In this document: positions 44,488 through 54,594 of the stretch, piece after piece | Position numbering within the stretch: the first letter of the stretch is position 1 | Layout of the letters: every line of letters starts with the position of its first letter | Assembly: GCA_051645705.1 (NCBI GenBank) | Contig: JBOFBU010000002.1 | Location: 62,001 to 126,000, forward strand | Reading direction: 5' to 3' | Length of the DNA stretch: 64,000 nt | Origin: UBA710 sp051645705 | GTDB taxonomy: Bacteria > Bacillota_I > Bacilli_A > Mycoplasmatales > Metamycoplasmataceae | Notes under the pieces: model-generated | Told to the model about the DNA's origin: nothing | The model's input: only the letters and a program-made list of their open reading frames with translations | The model's database searches: none | Position numbers and translations under genes: made by a program

Positions 44488-44661
44488 TTTTTCCTTATTT
44501 TCTTAATTTACATTAATCCGCTACTAGCGAAATTGATGATTTTATTGTAAATTTTAGAGCTTCTATTATTATTTTTTCTCTATTAAAAAAAGCCTAATTT
44601 TACTATTAAAGTAATTTTTTAAAAATATAAATATTGTTTATTTATATTATTTAATAACTTT

Positions 44662-44697
44662 ATAAGAGTACTTATTTTTTTAATAATAAACTCTTAT
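44662..44697 (-). terminator. Possible terminator after gene e
   Basis: ATAAGAGT and ACTCTTAT form an 8-base stem with a 20-base T/A-rich loop, 54 bases past the stop of gene e. No strong U tract follows, so this is weak. Confidence 0.3.
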
Positions 44698-44750
44698 TAA
44701 ATAAATTTTGAATTATATAATGCTGCTATTATAATTAATAGGCGTAATAT

Positions 44751-45371
44751 TTAAAATAATGCTTGAACAGTATTATTTGAATTTAAATATGTTTTATTTT
44801 TAAATTTAAAACCTTCCTTAGCTATTAAAGTAATAACGTTATCTTTTCCAATCATGGAAATAATCCGTGGTTGATCTATATTAGTAATTCCAATAAATAA
44901 TTCCTTAAGAACTTTTAATTGTTTAGCATGATTGATTCTTATTGCATTTAAAAGTTCTATTCCGAAAAGTGATGGAGATGTTTTAGATATTAAATTCATC
45001 TCATTATGAATCGAAACTGATTCTGTTATAAAATTCGTTTCTATTGTTTTACTTCCTAAAAACGTATAACCATTAACACCCATTAAAGTAACTACATTTT
45101 TATCACTAATTGAAACTTTAAAATTATTTAAATTTTCAACTGTAATGCCATTAAATAATTTTTTAAGAATAGCAAGCTGTGTATTAGAGTTTGTTCTTTT
45201 AATATCTTCAACTTCATAGGCGGCAAGTTTTTGAATTGCAGTATTTACTGTAATATTTAAATTTTTATTATTTAATGATGTTTCTTTTATATATAAAATA
45301 TTAAATAATTTTATATTGATTATTATTGTAGATAATAAGGAACTTAATAAAAATAATACTTTTTTATTCAT
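44751..45371 (-). pseudogene. Decayed copy of a repeat lipoprotein (e)
   Basis: 206 residues, two modules. It matches gene g in two separated stretches: its first module follows g module 2 (NLNITVNTxIQxLAAYEV, QLAILKKLFNGIT) and its second follows g module 4 (SPSLFGIELLNAI, KLFIGITNI, IGKDNVITL, AKEGFKF). The signal peptide has lost the lipobox: after STIIINIKLFNILYI there is no Cys. Internal deletion plus a lost anchor suggests a remnant, although the frame is still open and a TATAAT (45408-45413) and AAGGAG remain. Confidence 0.7.
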
Positions 45372-45737
45372 TTTACTCCTTATTTGAAAATTTTATATCT
45401 CACTTTAATTATAATATTTTTTTCCAAAAAATAATAAAAAAACAAAATAAAAAACCTACTAAGTAAGGTGTTGTATTTTTATTATATCAAAAAAATAAAA
45501 ATAAATTTATTTTTTATTAAATTATTTATTGCTTCTAATTCTACTAAATAATTTATTTAAACTAGTGCTAATAAATAAGTATTTAGTTTTACATTAAAAT
45601 CTTTTATTGATAGATTCCCTTATTTAGCAACAAAAAGATAAATAACATTATAAAAGCCAAGATTCTTATAAATAAAAAATTTAATGAAATTAAAATTTTT
45701 CATTAAATTGTTTTATTTTATAAAATATTTATTAAGT
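45372..45737. other. Gene-free interval between e and f
   Basis: 366 bases without a supported frame. It holds the promoter of gene e (TATAAT at 45408-45413, A-rich tract upstream) and the terminator of gene f (45678-45709). The middle is simple AT-rich sequence in which I see nothing else. Confidence 0.6.
45678..45709 (-). terminator. Terminator of repeat lipoprotein f
   Basis: AATTTAATGAAA pairs with TTTCATTAAATT over an 8-base loop. It lies 28 bases past the stop of f and is followed by a U-rich tract on the minus strand. Confidence 0.65.
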
Positions 45738-47426
45738 TTAAGTATATTTTGCTGTTATAAATTTTAGAGTAGAAGTATTGCTTGTTCCAATAACAAATCC
45801 TGGTTTTGTGCGTAATGTAACTGTTTTATTTTTTTCATCAACTTCAATATTGAAAAATCTTATAGTTGGATCGATTATTCCTGATCCTCCAAATAATTTT
45901 TCAATTATTGTCAATTGAGCACTTTTATTAGAGATAGATGGCATTTCTTTTAATTTAGCTATTTCTTCTGGTGTTAAAGTAGGAGAAGGATTTTTTACTT
46001 CTACTTGTAAAGGAATATTGTTTGAAAGTTGACGAAACATATAAGCTTTTTGTATCATTACGCCTCCTGTCCTAAATTGATAATTTGCATTTGCTTTTAA
46101 AATAACTTCTTGTTTATCAGAAGGAATTTCAATAGTAAAATTAGCAAGATTATTTTGAATATTACCACTAAATAATTTTCGAAGTATTGGTAATTTTTTA
46201 GTATCAGTGTCCTCTAACAATCCAAGATCGGTTCGTTGAATTTCTACATCACCTTGTATAGGGGTAATTTCTAATATTGTAGTATATACATTTGATTTTA
46301 AATCAGGTTTATTATTAATTAAAAATCCTGTTTTAGCCTTTAAAGTAACTACACTTGCCCCTTTTGTAACTTCGATATTAGCTAAATTTGGAATTGAAAG
46401 TCCTGGTCCTGTAAATAGTTTTCCAAGCGCTGCTAATTGAGTAGTAGTATTTGTTGAGGTTAAATTAGTCACATCATTTTCAAGAAGAGTTATAGGAGTT
46501 GCTATAGCTTTAATATCTAAATTCATTGATTGTATTTTATATGCGCTTGACTCTAATTTAGTTTTACCTCCATCAATTGTATAATTGTCTTTTGCTGTTA
46601 AAGTAACAATGTTTTTGCTTGTATCAACTGTAACAATAAAATTTGCTTGATTTGAAGCATTAAGATCATTACCTTCAAATAATTTATTAAGAACGGTTAA
46701 TTGTTTAGTAGTATCTGTTCCTGTTAAATCTGTAATTTCAACTTGAGTAAGAGCTATTTCTCCTGTTTTTGCTTTAATTTTTAAATCTGTTTTCGCAGGC
46801 GGTAATACTTCATCTGTATATTTATTTGATGCTAAAGTATTTGTTCCATTAATTGTAAAATTAACATTTGCCGTTAATGTAACTACTTTATTAACTTCAT
46901 CAACTGCAACTTTAAAATTATTTATGTTTTCAATTTTAAGACCTTCTCCATTAAATAATTTTTGAAGTGCTGTTAATTTTTTAGGATTATCTGTTCCTTT
47001 TAAATCTGTAATATCTGTTTTTGTAAGTGCTGGATCTTTTATAGCTGTAATAACTAAATCAGTAACTGTAGGATTTATTTCATCTTTATATTTATTTGAT
47101 TCTAATGTAGATTTATCGTTAATGGTAAATCCTGTATTGGCAGTTAATGTAACTATTTTATCAGTTTCATTAACTGTAACTTTAAAATTGGCTTGATTAG
47201 CCGATGTTAAGCCTTCACCTGTAAATAATTTTTGAAGTGCTGTTAATTGAGCAGGAAGTTCTGTTCCTTTTAAATCTGTAATATCTGTTTTTGTAAGTAT
47301 TGGATCTGCTTTACTTGTAATAACTAAATTAGTTGTTATAGAAACTTCTTGTGCACAAGAAGTTATAACTAATATTGGAGTTATAGTTGCTAATGCAGAT
47401 AATGAAATTAATAATTTTTTATTCAT
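45738..47426 (-). CDS. Repeat lipoprotein f (6 modules)
   Basis: 562 residues. Shortened signal peptide with lipobox ITSC, Cys24. Six modules follow. The first two are close copies of each other (both have PxLTKTDITDLKGT), the fifth (EIQRTDLGLLEDTD) is more divergent, and the last ends at RTKPGFVIG. The leader carries TAGAA...TTCTA just before the AAAGGA Shine-Dalgarno, shared in form with genes h and i. A terminator hairpin follows the stop. Confidence 0.88.
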   Translation of the reverse strand: MNKKLLISLSALATITPILVITSCAQEVSITTNLVITSKADPILTKTDITDLKGTELPAQLTALQKLFTGEGLTSANQANFKVTVNETDKIVTLTANTGFTINDKSTLESNKYKDEINPTVTDLVITAIKDPALTKTDITDLKGTDNPKKLTALQKLFNGEGLKIENINNFKVAVDEVNKVVTLTANVNFTINGTNTLASNKYTDEVLPPAKTDLKIKAKTGEIALTQVEITDLTGTDTTKQLTVLNKLFEGNDLNASNQANFIVTVDTSKNIVTLTAKDNYTIDGGKTKLESSAYKIQSMNLDIKAIATPITLLENDVTNLTSTNTTTQLAALGKLFTGPGLSIPNLANIEVTKGASVVTLKAKTGFLINNKPDLKSNVYTTILEITPIQGDVEIQRTDLGLLEDTDTKKLPILRKLFSGNIQNNLANFTIEIPSDKQEVILKANANYQFRTGGVMIQKAYMFRQLSNNIPLQVEVKNPSPTLTPEEIAKLKEMPSISNKSAQLTIIEKLFGGSGIIDPTIRFFNIEVDEKNKTVTLRTKPGFVIGTSNTSTLKFITAKYT

Positions 47427-47438
47427 ATTTTCCTTTAA

Positions 47439-47468
47439 TAGAAGATTATTCTACTTAATATAATTATA
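47439..47468 (-). promoter_or_regulatory. Promoter and leader hairpin of f
   Basis: Minus-strand TATAAT at 47463-47468 preceded by an A/T tract. Between it and the Shine-Dalgarno, TAGAA (47439-47443) and TTCTA (47449-47453) form a 5-base stem with a 5-base loop. Confidence 0.45.
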
Positions 47469-47587
47469 ATATTTTTTTAATATAAAAAAATTACTATATA
47501 TTATTAAATTTAATTTAAAGTTATTATATAACTCGCTTTTATAATTTTTATCTTTTAAATCTAGAACATAAATATAATTAATTTTTA

Positions 47588-49009
47588 TTAATCAGGAATT
47601 GGTGCAATTGGAGGTTTTATTGTAAAAGGCGGAGCTTCTATTGTATTTTTTCCATCTTTAAAAACAAAGCCTGGTTTAGCTATTAAAGTAACTATTTTAT
47701 CTTTTGTTGAAAATGTAAAATATTCATTATTTATATTATCAATACCTGTAAATAATTTTAAAAGAATACTTAATTGATTTGAATCAAGCTCACCTCCTGA
47801 ATAACTACTTAATAAATAAGCTTCTGAATTTTTTATAGCTATTGATGTATTAACAGGTGTAATATTTACAATAGTATTTTTAATAGTAAATTTATTTGAA
47901 TTTAAATATGTAGTTTTTCCAAATTTAAATCCTTCTTTAGCTAATAAAGTAATAACATTATCTTTTCCAATTATAGGAATAATATTTTTTTGATTTATAT
48001 TAGTAATTCCGGTAAATAATTTATTAAGAACAACTAATTGTTTAGTAGGATTTATTCCTACTAAATTTACAAGATCTACTCCTAAAAGAGATTGCGATGG
48101 TTTAAGTGTAACATTTATATCTTGATCAGTAACTGCTGGTTCGACTGTAAAATAATTTTCAATTTTTGATTTTTTTGAAAGTAGATATCCTTTATTGGCT
48201 GTTAAAATAATTTTATTATCATCATTAATACTAAAAGTAAATTTGTTTTGATTATCTTTATCAATTCCGTTAAATAATTTATTTAAAACTATTAATTGTT
48301 TATTTACTTCAGTGCCTTTTAAAATATTAACATCTTCTCTAGTAATAAGAGGATTTGTTTTTATAGTAATAGTTAAATCTATATCTAATGTTGATTGCAA
48401 TGTAAATGTAGTTTCTATTGTTTCCTTACCTAAAAATGTATAACCATTTTCACCTGTTAAAGTAACTACATTTTTATCACTAGTTGAAACTTTAAATTTA
48501 TTTTGGTTTTCAAGTGTAATACCATTAAATAATTTTTTAAGGATTGCAAGTTGTGTATTAGGATTTGTTCCTTTCATACTATCAACTTCATAAGCTGCAA
48601 GTTCTTGAATTACAGTATTTACTGTAATATTTAAATCTTTATTTTCAACTATAATTGAATATTTATTTGATGATAACATTTCTTTTTGACTAATTGTATA
48701 TCCAGTTTTTGCACTTAAAGTAACTATTGATTTTTCTTTATCAACTGCAACAGAAAAATTAGCTTGGTTTTCAGTTGTAAGACCTTCACCTTCAAATAAT
48801 TTTTGAAGAACCACTAATTGATTAACAGAATCATTTCCTTCTAAAATAGTAATTTCTTCATTTGTAAGTTGAGGAGATTGCTTCGCAGTAATTATTAAAT
48901 TAACAGTATTTAATGGTGTTTCACTTACACATGAAACTGCAAAAAATATGGGAGTAATTACTGTTATAGATAACAAAGAACTCAATGAAAATAATAGTCT
49001 TTTATGCAT
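47588..49009 (-). CDS. Repeat lipoprotein g (5 modules)
   Basis: 473 residues. Signal peptide MHKRLLFSLSSLLSITVI ends at lipobox AVSC, Cys27. Five modules have cores KLFEGEG, KLFNGIT, KLFNGID, KLFTGIT and KLFTGID; module 4 keeps IGKDNVITLLAKEGF. The end is Pro-rich (IKPPIAPIPD). It is the evident parent, or a sister, of the decayed gene e. ATTGAA/TTCAAT in the leader (49021-49042) and a TATAAT at 49046-49051 are seen, with an AAGGAG Shine-Dalgarno. Confidence 0.88.
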   Translation of the reverse strand: MHKRLLFSLSSLLSITVITPIFFAVSCVSETPLNTVNLIITAKQSPQLTNEEITILEGNDSVNQLVVLQKLFEGEGLTTENQANFSVAVDKEKSIVTLSAKTGYTISQKEMLSSNKYSIIVENKDLNITVNTVIQELAAYEVDSMKGTNPNTQLAILKKLFNGITLENQNKFKVSTSDKNVVTLTGENGYTFLGKETIETTFTLQSTLDIDLTITIKTNPLITREDVNILKGTEVNKQLIVLNKLFNGIDKDNQNKFTFSINDDNKIILTANKGYLLSKKSKIENYFTVEPAVTDQDINVTLKPSQSLLGVDLVNLVGINPTKQLVVLNKLFTGITNINQKNIIPIIGKDNVITLLAKEGFKFGKTTYLNSNKFTIKNTIVNITPVNTSIAIKNSEAYLLSSYSGGELDSNQLSILLKLFTGIDNINNEYFTFSTKDKIVTLIAKPGFVFKDGKNTIEAPPFTIKPPIAPIPD

Positions 49010-49196
49010 TTTTTCTCCTTATTGAAAAATTTTATATTCAATATAATTATAATATTTTTCACAAAGAAATAAAAAAAACAAAATAAAAACAAACTTAAAG
49101 TAAGAATTTATTTTTTTTAATTATATCAAAAATAAAAAAATATTATTAAAATTTAATATTTAACTAATATCTTAGTAATATAATTTATTAAAAATA

Positions 49197-49232
49197 AAAA
49201 CTTTTAATAACAATTTAGTTATTAAAAGTTTT
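49197..49232 (-). terminator. Terminator of repeat lipoprotein h
   Basis: Perfect 15-base stem AAAACTTTTAATAAC / GTTATTAAAAGTTTT with 6-base loop, about 40 bases after the h stop, followed by a U-rich tract on the minus strand. Confidence 0.75.
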
Positions 49233-49272
49233 GTTATATAAATGATTAATTAAATCTAAAAATATTTTATTA

Positions 49273-51249
49273 TTAAATAAATTTTTTTGATATTGTTGTT
49301 ACTGAAGAATCAGGCGTTGCTCCAATAACAAATCCAGGTTTAGCTTTTAATGTAACTATTCTATCAGATGCATTAGTAGATGTTTTAATTTCTATTTGAA
49401 AAAATCTTTGATTTGTATCAAATATCCCAATAAATAATTTTCTAAGTACTGCTAATTGATTTATTCTATTTAAAGATGTTGATGGTTCTTTTAATATATT
49501 TTCTTCAACTACAGATAATGAAACAGGACCACTTACTGCTGTAATATTTGCATTAACTTTTCCATCAACATAACAAAATTTTGTTAATGTTGGTGTATTA
49601 GAAAATATATAACCTGGTTTTGCTGTTAAAGTTATATTGGTATTATAAGTAATTCTAATAATTTCAATATTAAATTTATCTAAATTTGAAGATATAAGAC
49701 CAGTGCCTTCAAATATTTTTTCAAGTGCTGCTAATTTAGCACCATTATTATCTCAATCTAAGTTTAAAACATCACCTGGAATAATTCTTACTTCGCTTTT
49801 TTTAGCTGTAATATTTAAATTAATATTGTAAGCATATGAAACTAATGATTTCCCACCGTTAAATGTAAAACCTGAATTTGCAGTTAAAGTAATTATTCTT
49901 GTTTGTATATTAATTGCAACATTAAAATTAGTTAAATTTGAAGTTGTAAGGTCATTACCTTGAAATAATTTTTGCAGTGCATTAAATTTAGCAGAATTAT
50001 TTGTTCCTTGTAAATCAGCAATATCAGATGATTCAATAACTGGTGCTTTTTTAGCTGTAATAGCTAAATTTTTATCAACCGGCGGTGCTGTTTCTATTGT
50101 ATATATGGGACTTGATAATGATTGTTGTCCATTAAATGAATAACCTTGATTTGCAGTTAAAATTACAGCATTATTTGCGCTTACTGTAACTTTAAAATTA
50201 TTTTGATTTGTAGATGAGACACCTTTAAATAATTTTTGAAGAATTGGTAACTGCTTAGCAGCATTTGTTCCCTTTATATCAATATCTTCTTGTTGAGTAA
50301 GAAATTGAGGGGAATTAGCTGTAATTTTTAAATCTGTAGTTATAGGATTTTTTTGTAATGTATATCTATTTGAGTCTAATTTATTTTGATTATTAATTGT
50401 AAAATTGGTTTTCGCTGTTAAAGTAACTATTTGGGTTGTTTTATTAACTGAAATGGTAAAATTATCAAAATTTTCTATTTTAAGATCATTTCCTTGAAAT
50501 AATTTTTGTAGGGCAATTAATTTATTATTGTTATCTGTTCCTTCTAAATTAGCAACTTCAGTTTCAGTAAGAGTTATTGTTCCTGATTTAGCTGTAATAG
50601 CTAAATTTGTAGAAGTAATAGGTCCATCAACTGTAAATTTATTTGATAATGTTGGTTTCCCACTAATTGTATATCCTGATTTAGCTGTTAAAGTAACTTC
50701 TAAATTTGATTTACTAAATGTAATAGTAAATTTATTATCTATATTTCCAGATAAAAAATCTTTACCTTGAAATAATTTTTCAAGTACTGTTCATTTTGCA
50801 GAACTATTTGAACCTTCTAAAGTAGTAACCTCTGTATTAGTAAGTTTAACATTAGTTTTAATTGTAATAGTTAAATCTGTAGTTGGAACTGGTAATTCAA
50901 TTTCATATTTATTTGAATCTAATTTAGATTGACCATTAATTGTATATCCTGATTTAGCTGTTAAAGTAACTATTTTATTATTTTCATCAACTGAAATAGT
51001 AAATTTATCTTGATTAGTAGAATTAAGATCTTGATTATCAAATAATTTTTGAAGAACTATTAATTGAGTAGGAAGTTCTGTTCCTTTTAAAGTAGTAATA
51101 TCCGCTTCTGTAAGTTTTGGATTTGGTTTAGCCGTAATAATTAAATTTTTTGTAGTAGGTGTTTCACTTGAACAAGAAGTTATAATTAGTGCCGGAACTG
51201 TTACGATAGTTATTAAAGAAATAAACGAAGGTAATAATTTTTTATGCAT
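49273..51249 (-). CDS. Repeat lipoprotein h (7 modules)
   Basis: 658 residues, much longer than standard-code prediction shows. UGA codons at 50791 and 49753 are Trp, and there is almost no internal Met, so most of the gene is invisible to ATG-to-stop scans. I checked the whole frame from 50790 to the TAA at 49273 and found no other stop. Lipobox ITSC, Cys26. Seven modules have cores KLFDNQD, KLFQGKD, KLFQGND, KLFKGVS, KLFQGND, KIFEGTG and KLFIGIF. It ends KKFI. A terminator follows. Confidence 0.88.
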
Positions 51250-51260
51250 ATTTTCCTTTT

Positions 51261-51293
51261 TATAGAAATTATTCTATACAATGTACTATTATA
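51261..51293 (-). promoter_or_regulatory. Promoter and leader hairpin of h
   Basis: Minus-strand TATAAT at 51288-51293. TATAGAA (51261-51267) and TTCTATA (51272-51278) form a perfect 7-base stem with a 4-base loop immediately before the AAAAAGGAAAA Shine-Dalgarno. Confidence 0.5.
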
Positions 51294-51400
51294 ATACTTT
51301 AATTGTGTATTATCATTTATTAAAAATAAAATTAATAATTTATATATTGTAATTATTTTTTTTATTTATTTCAAATATTTTTAAAAATAAAAATTCTTAT

Positions 51401-53101
51401 TTATTTTATTTGGTAAGTTGCCTCTATGTTTTTAGCTCCAGATGCTAAAACATAACCATAATTAGGTTTTACAATTACTTTATGATTAGTTTCATCTATA
51501 GTTATAGTTAAATTATTAATATTTGAAGGAAAAATTCCTTGAAATAATTTATTTAATGCTGCTAATACATCTTTTTGATTTGTTGCATCTTTTATTGCAT
51601 TAACCTCATTTTGTGTTAAAAATAAATTTGAAGTATTAGCAACAATATCAAATGAAGTAAATTCCTCAGTAAAAACGTTTGATTCTATAGAATTTTTAGC
51701 AGTAGTACCAACTCCAAATATAAAACCTTTTTTAGCAGTTAAAGTAATTGTTTTAGTTGATTCATTAATTTTAAAATCAAAATTTGGAATATTAGATGCA
51801 ACAATTCCTTTAAATAATTTTGAAAGTGATATAACTTGTTGAGGAATATCTGTTCCTTTTAAATTATTAATATCTTGTGTTGTAATATTTTCAGTAGGTG
51901 TAATAATACTAATATTTAAATTTACATCATTAGTAGGAGGAGTTACTTCTATTGTATATGGAGGAGCTACCAAAGTATCTTTACCGGTAGAAACATCTGT
52001 TCCAAAAACAAAACCAGTTTTTGCATTTAATGTAACTACTTTATCTTTTACAGAAAATGTAAAATAATTAAAATTTATTTCTGTTATTCCTGTAAATAAT
52101 TTACTAACAACTGATCTTTGAGATAGTGAAATTTCTTGACTAGATGGAAGCATTAATAAAATTTCTTGTGTTTTATTTAATTTAGTTGCAGGATTAGCTA
52201 CAATATTTATATTAATAACATTAATATTATAAGGAGTTGAATTTAAAGAATCTTTTCCATTAAATTTATAACCATTTTTAGCTGTTAGAGTAACAACATT
52301 TCCAGAACCTATTGTAGTTGTAAAATTAACTTGGTTTCCACTATCAACTCCATCAAATAATTTTGTAAGAATTGTTAATTGTTTAGCGGCATCTTGTCCT
52401 ACTACATCCATAAGTTCAATTCCTGTAAGATCTGTTTTTGCTGATTTAGCTGTAATATTTAAATTTTTATCAACCGGTGCTGTTTCTATTGAAAAAGGTA
52501 AAGCACTTAATGATGGTTTACCTCCAAATGTATAATCCGCTTTTGCAGTTAAAGTAACTACATTATCATTACTAATAGAAACTGTAAAATTATTTTGGTT
52601 TGTATCATTAATACCATTAAATAATTTTTTAAGAACTATTAATTGTTTAGTAATATCTGTTCCTTTTAAATCAGAAGCTTCATTTGCTGTAAGTTTTTGA
52701 GCAACATTATTTATTGTAATTTTTAAATCAATAAGATTTGTATCATTTATTGTATAAGTATTTGAAATTAATGTAGTTTTATCATCAATTGTATAATTAT
52801 CTTTAGCAGTTAAAGTAACTACGCTTTTTTCTTTATCAATAGAGATAGTAAATTTATCTAAATTTTCAGCTATAAGTCCTTGACCATCAAATAATTTTTG
52901 CAGCGGTATTAATTTATCAGAAAGATTATCCGCTTCTAATATTGAAATATCTGCAGATGTAAGTACAGGGTCTTTTTTAATTGTAATAATTAAATTTGTT
53001 TTTGTTGAAGTTTCACTTGAACACGAAACTGTAGCTAATATTGGAGTAACAATAGCTACAGACAATAAAGATCCTAACGAAATTAATAATTTTTTATTCA
53101 T
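51401..53101 (-). CDS. Repeat lipoprotein i (6 modules)
   Basis: 566 residues, uninterrupted. Signal peptide MNKKLLISLGSLLSVAIVTP ends at TVSC, Cys27. Six modules have cores KLFDGQG, KLFNGIN, KLFDGVD, KLFTGIT, KLFKGIV and KLFQGIF. The N-terminal 300 residues are nearly the same as in gene j: the coding DNA at 52200-53101 matches 53693-54594 at a constant offset of 1493 bases with only scattered substitutions. The C-terminal three modules differ from j. Promoter and hairpin are at 53113-53145. Confidence 0.9.
   Translation of the reverse strand: MNKKLLISLGSLLSVAIVTPILATVSCSSETSTKTNLIITIKKDPVLTSADISILEADNLSDKLIPLQKLFDGQGLIAENLDKFTISIDKEKSVVTLTAKDNYTIDDKTTLISNTYTINDTNLIDLKITINNVAQKLTANEASDLKGTDITKQLIVLKKLFNGINDTNQNNFTVSISNDNVVTLTAKADYTFGGKPSLSALPFSIETAPVDKNLNITAKSAKTDLTGIELMDVVGQDAAKQLTILTKLFDGVDSGNQVNFTTTIGSGNVVTLTAKNGYKFNGKDSLNSTPYNINVININIVANPATKLNKTQEILLMLPSSQEISLSQRSVVSKLFTGITEINFNYFTFSVKDKVVTLNAKTGFVFGTDVSTGKDTLVAPPYTIEVTPPTNDVNLNISIITPTENITTQDINNLKGTDIPQQVISLSKLFKGIVASNIPNFDFKINESTKTITLTAKKGFIFGVGTTAKNSIESNVFTEEFTSFDIVANTSNLFLTQNEVNAIKDATNQKDVLAALNKLFQGIFPSNINNLTITIDETNHKVIVKPNYGYVLASGAKNIEATYQIK
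52200..53101 (-). repeat. Long direct repeat, copy 1 (gene i)
   Basis: About 900 bases colinear with 53693-54594 at a fixed offset of 1493, with no insertion or deletion seen from the ATG to about residue 300. Only scattered single-base changes were noted by eye. Confidence 0.85.
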
Positions 53102-53112
53102 ATTTTCCTTTT

Positions 53113-53145
53113 ATAGAAAAAAATTTTCTATTCAATATAATTATA
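53113..53145 (-). promoter_or_regulatory. Promoter and leader hairpin of i
   Basis: Minus-strand TATAAT at 53140-53145. ATAGAAAA (53113-53120) and TTTTCTAT (53124-53131) give a perfect 8-base stem with a 3-base loop, abutting the AAAGGAAAA Shine-Dalgarno. Confidence 0.5.
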
Positions 53146-53172
53146 ATATTTTTAATTTAATATAATTTTTTA

Positions 53173-54594
53173 TTATTTATCAATAAATATATATTTAGCA
53201 GATTTTAGAGTATCTTGTCCATTAAATTTATAACCATTTTTAGCGGTTAAAGTAACTACGCTATCTGCTCTACTAACTGAAATGCTAAAATTAACTTGAT
53301 TTTCTATATTAAGGTCATTTCCTTCAAATAGTTTTTTAAGTATTGGTAGTTGATCATTAAAATTTGTTCCTTCTAAAGTAAAAACTTCAAGCGGATTTAG
53401 TTCTACAGAATTTGTTTTAGCAATAATATCTAAATTAATTTCAATTGTATAAACAGGTGATACTATTGTATTTGTTCCCGCACTTACTGTTGCACCAAAA
53501 ACAAAACCACTTTTTGCAGTTAATGTAACTATTTTATCTTTTATAGAAAATGTAAAATAATTAAAATTTATTTCTGTTATCCCTGTAAATAATTTTTGCA
53601 GAACACTTAATTGAGCTGCTTTATTAGATGGACTTGGTTGAGAATTTATTGTAAAATCTTCAGTAGAACTTAATTTTACTGAAGCATTACTTCTAATATT
53701 TATATTAGTATTAGTAATATTATAAGGAGTCGAATTTAAAGAATCTTGTCCATTAAATTTATAACCATTTTTAGCTGTTAGAGTAATAATATTTCCAGAA
53801 CCTATTGTAGTTGTAAAATTAACTTGGTTTCCACTATTAACACCATCAAATAATTTTGCAAGAATTGTTAATTGTTTAGCGGCATCTTGTCCTACTACAT
53901 CTATAAGTTCAATTCCTGTAAGATCTATTGTTCCTAATTTAGCTGTAATATTTAAATTTTTATCAACCGGTGCTGTTTCTATTGAAAAAGGTAAAGCACT
54001 TAATGATGGTTTACCTCCAAATGTATAATCCGCTTTTGCATTTAAAGTAACTACATTATCATTATTAATAGAAACTGTAAAATTATTTTGGTTTGTATCA
54101 TTAATACCATTAAATAATTTTTTAAGAACTATTAATTGTTTAGTAGTATCTGTTCCTTTTAAATCAGAAGCTTCATTTGCTGTAAGTTTTTGAGCAACAT
54201 TATTTATTGTAATTTTTAAATCAATAAGATTTGTATCATTTATTGTATAAGTATTTGATATTAATGTAGTTTTTCCATCAATTGTATAATTATCTTTAGC
54301 AGTTAAAGTAACTACGCTTTTTCCTTTATCAATAGAGATAGTAAATTTATCTAAATTTTCAGCTATAAGATCTTGCCCATTGAATAATTTTTGAAGTGGT
54401 ATTAATTTATTAGAAACATTATTTGCTTCTAATATCAAAATATCTGTAGATGTAAGTATAGGGTCTTTTTTAATTGCAATACTTAAATTTGTTTTTGTTG
54501 AAGTTTCACTTGAACATGATACTGTAGCTAATGTTGGAACAAGCGTTATTATAGTAGATAAACTACCTAATGAAAGTAATAATTTTTTATTCAT
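53173..54594 (-). CDS. Repeat lipoprotein j (5 modules)
   Basis: 473 residues. Lipobox TVSC, Cys27. Five modules have cores KLFNGQD, KLFNGIN, KLFDGVN, KLFTGIT and KLFEGND. The first three modules and signal peptide are a recent duplicate of gene i. Upstream, the family's TATAATTA context is disrupted: only TATTAT (54636-54641) remains and the leader hairpin is absent, so j may depend on read-through from gene k. Confidence 0.9.
   Translation of the reverse strand: MNKKLLLSLGSLSTIITLVPTLATVSCSSETSTKTNLSIAIKKDPILTSTDILILEANNVSNKLIPLQKLFNGQDLIAENLDKFTISIDKGKSVVTLTAKDNYTIDGKTTLISNTYTINDTNLIDLKITINNVAQKLTANEASDLKGTDTTKQLIVLKKLFNGINDTNQNNFTVSINNDNVVTLNAKADYTFGGKPSLSALPFSIETAPVDKNLNITAKLGTIDLTGIELIDVVGQDAAKQLTILAKLFDGVNSGNQVNFTTTIGSGNIITLTAKNGYKFNGQDSLNSTPYNITNTNINIRSNASVKLSSTEDFTINSQPSPSNKAAQLSVLQKLFTGITEINFNYFTFSIKDKIVTLTAKSGFVFGATVSAGTNTIVSPVYTIEINLDIIAKTNSVELNPLEVFTLEGTNFNDQLPILKKLFEGNDLNIENQVNFSISVSRADSVVTLTAKNGYKFNGQDTLKSAKYIFIDK
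53693..54594 (-). repeat. Long direct repeat, copy 2 (gene j)
   Basis: Partner of 52200-53101. The same codons run in the same order to the start codon; upstream of the ATG the two sequences diverge at once, so the duplication did not carry the i promoter or it has since changed. Confidence 0.85.

Noticed and set aside
50528..50770. Plus-strand open frame of 80 codons
   Set aside because: Antisense to the middle of lipoprotein h; appears only because the h frame lacks certain codons.
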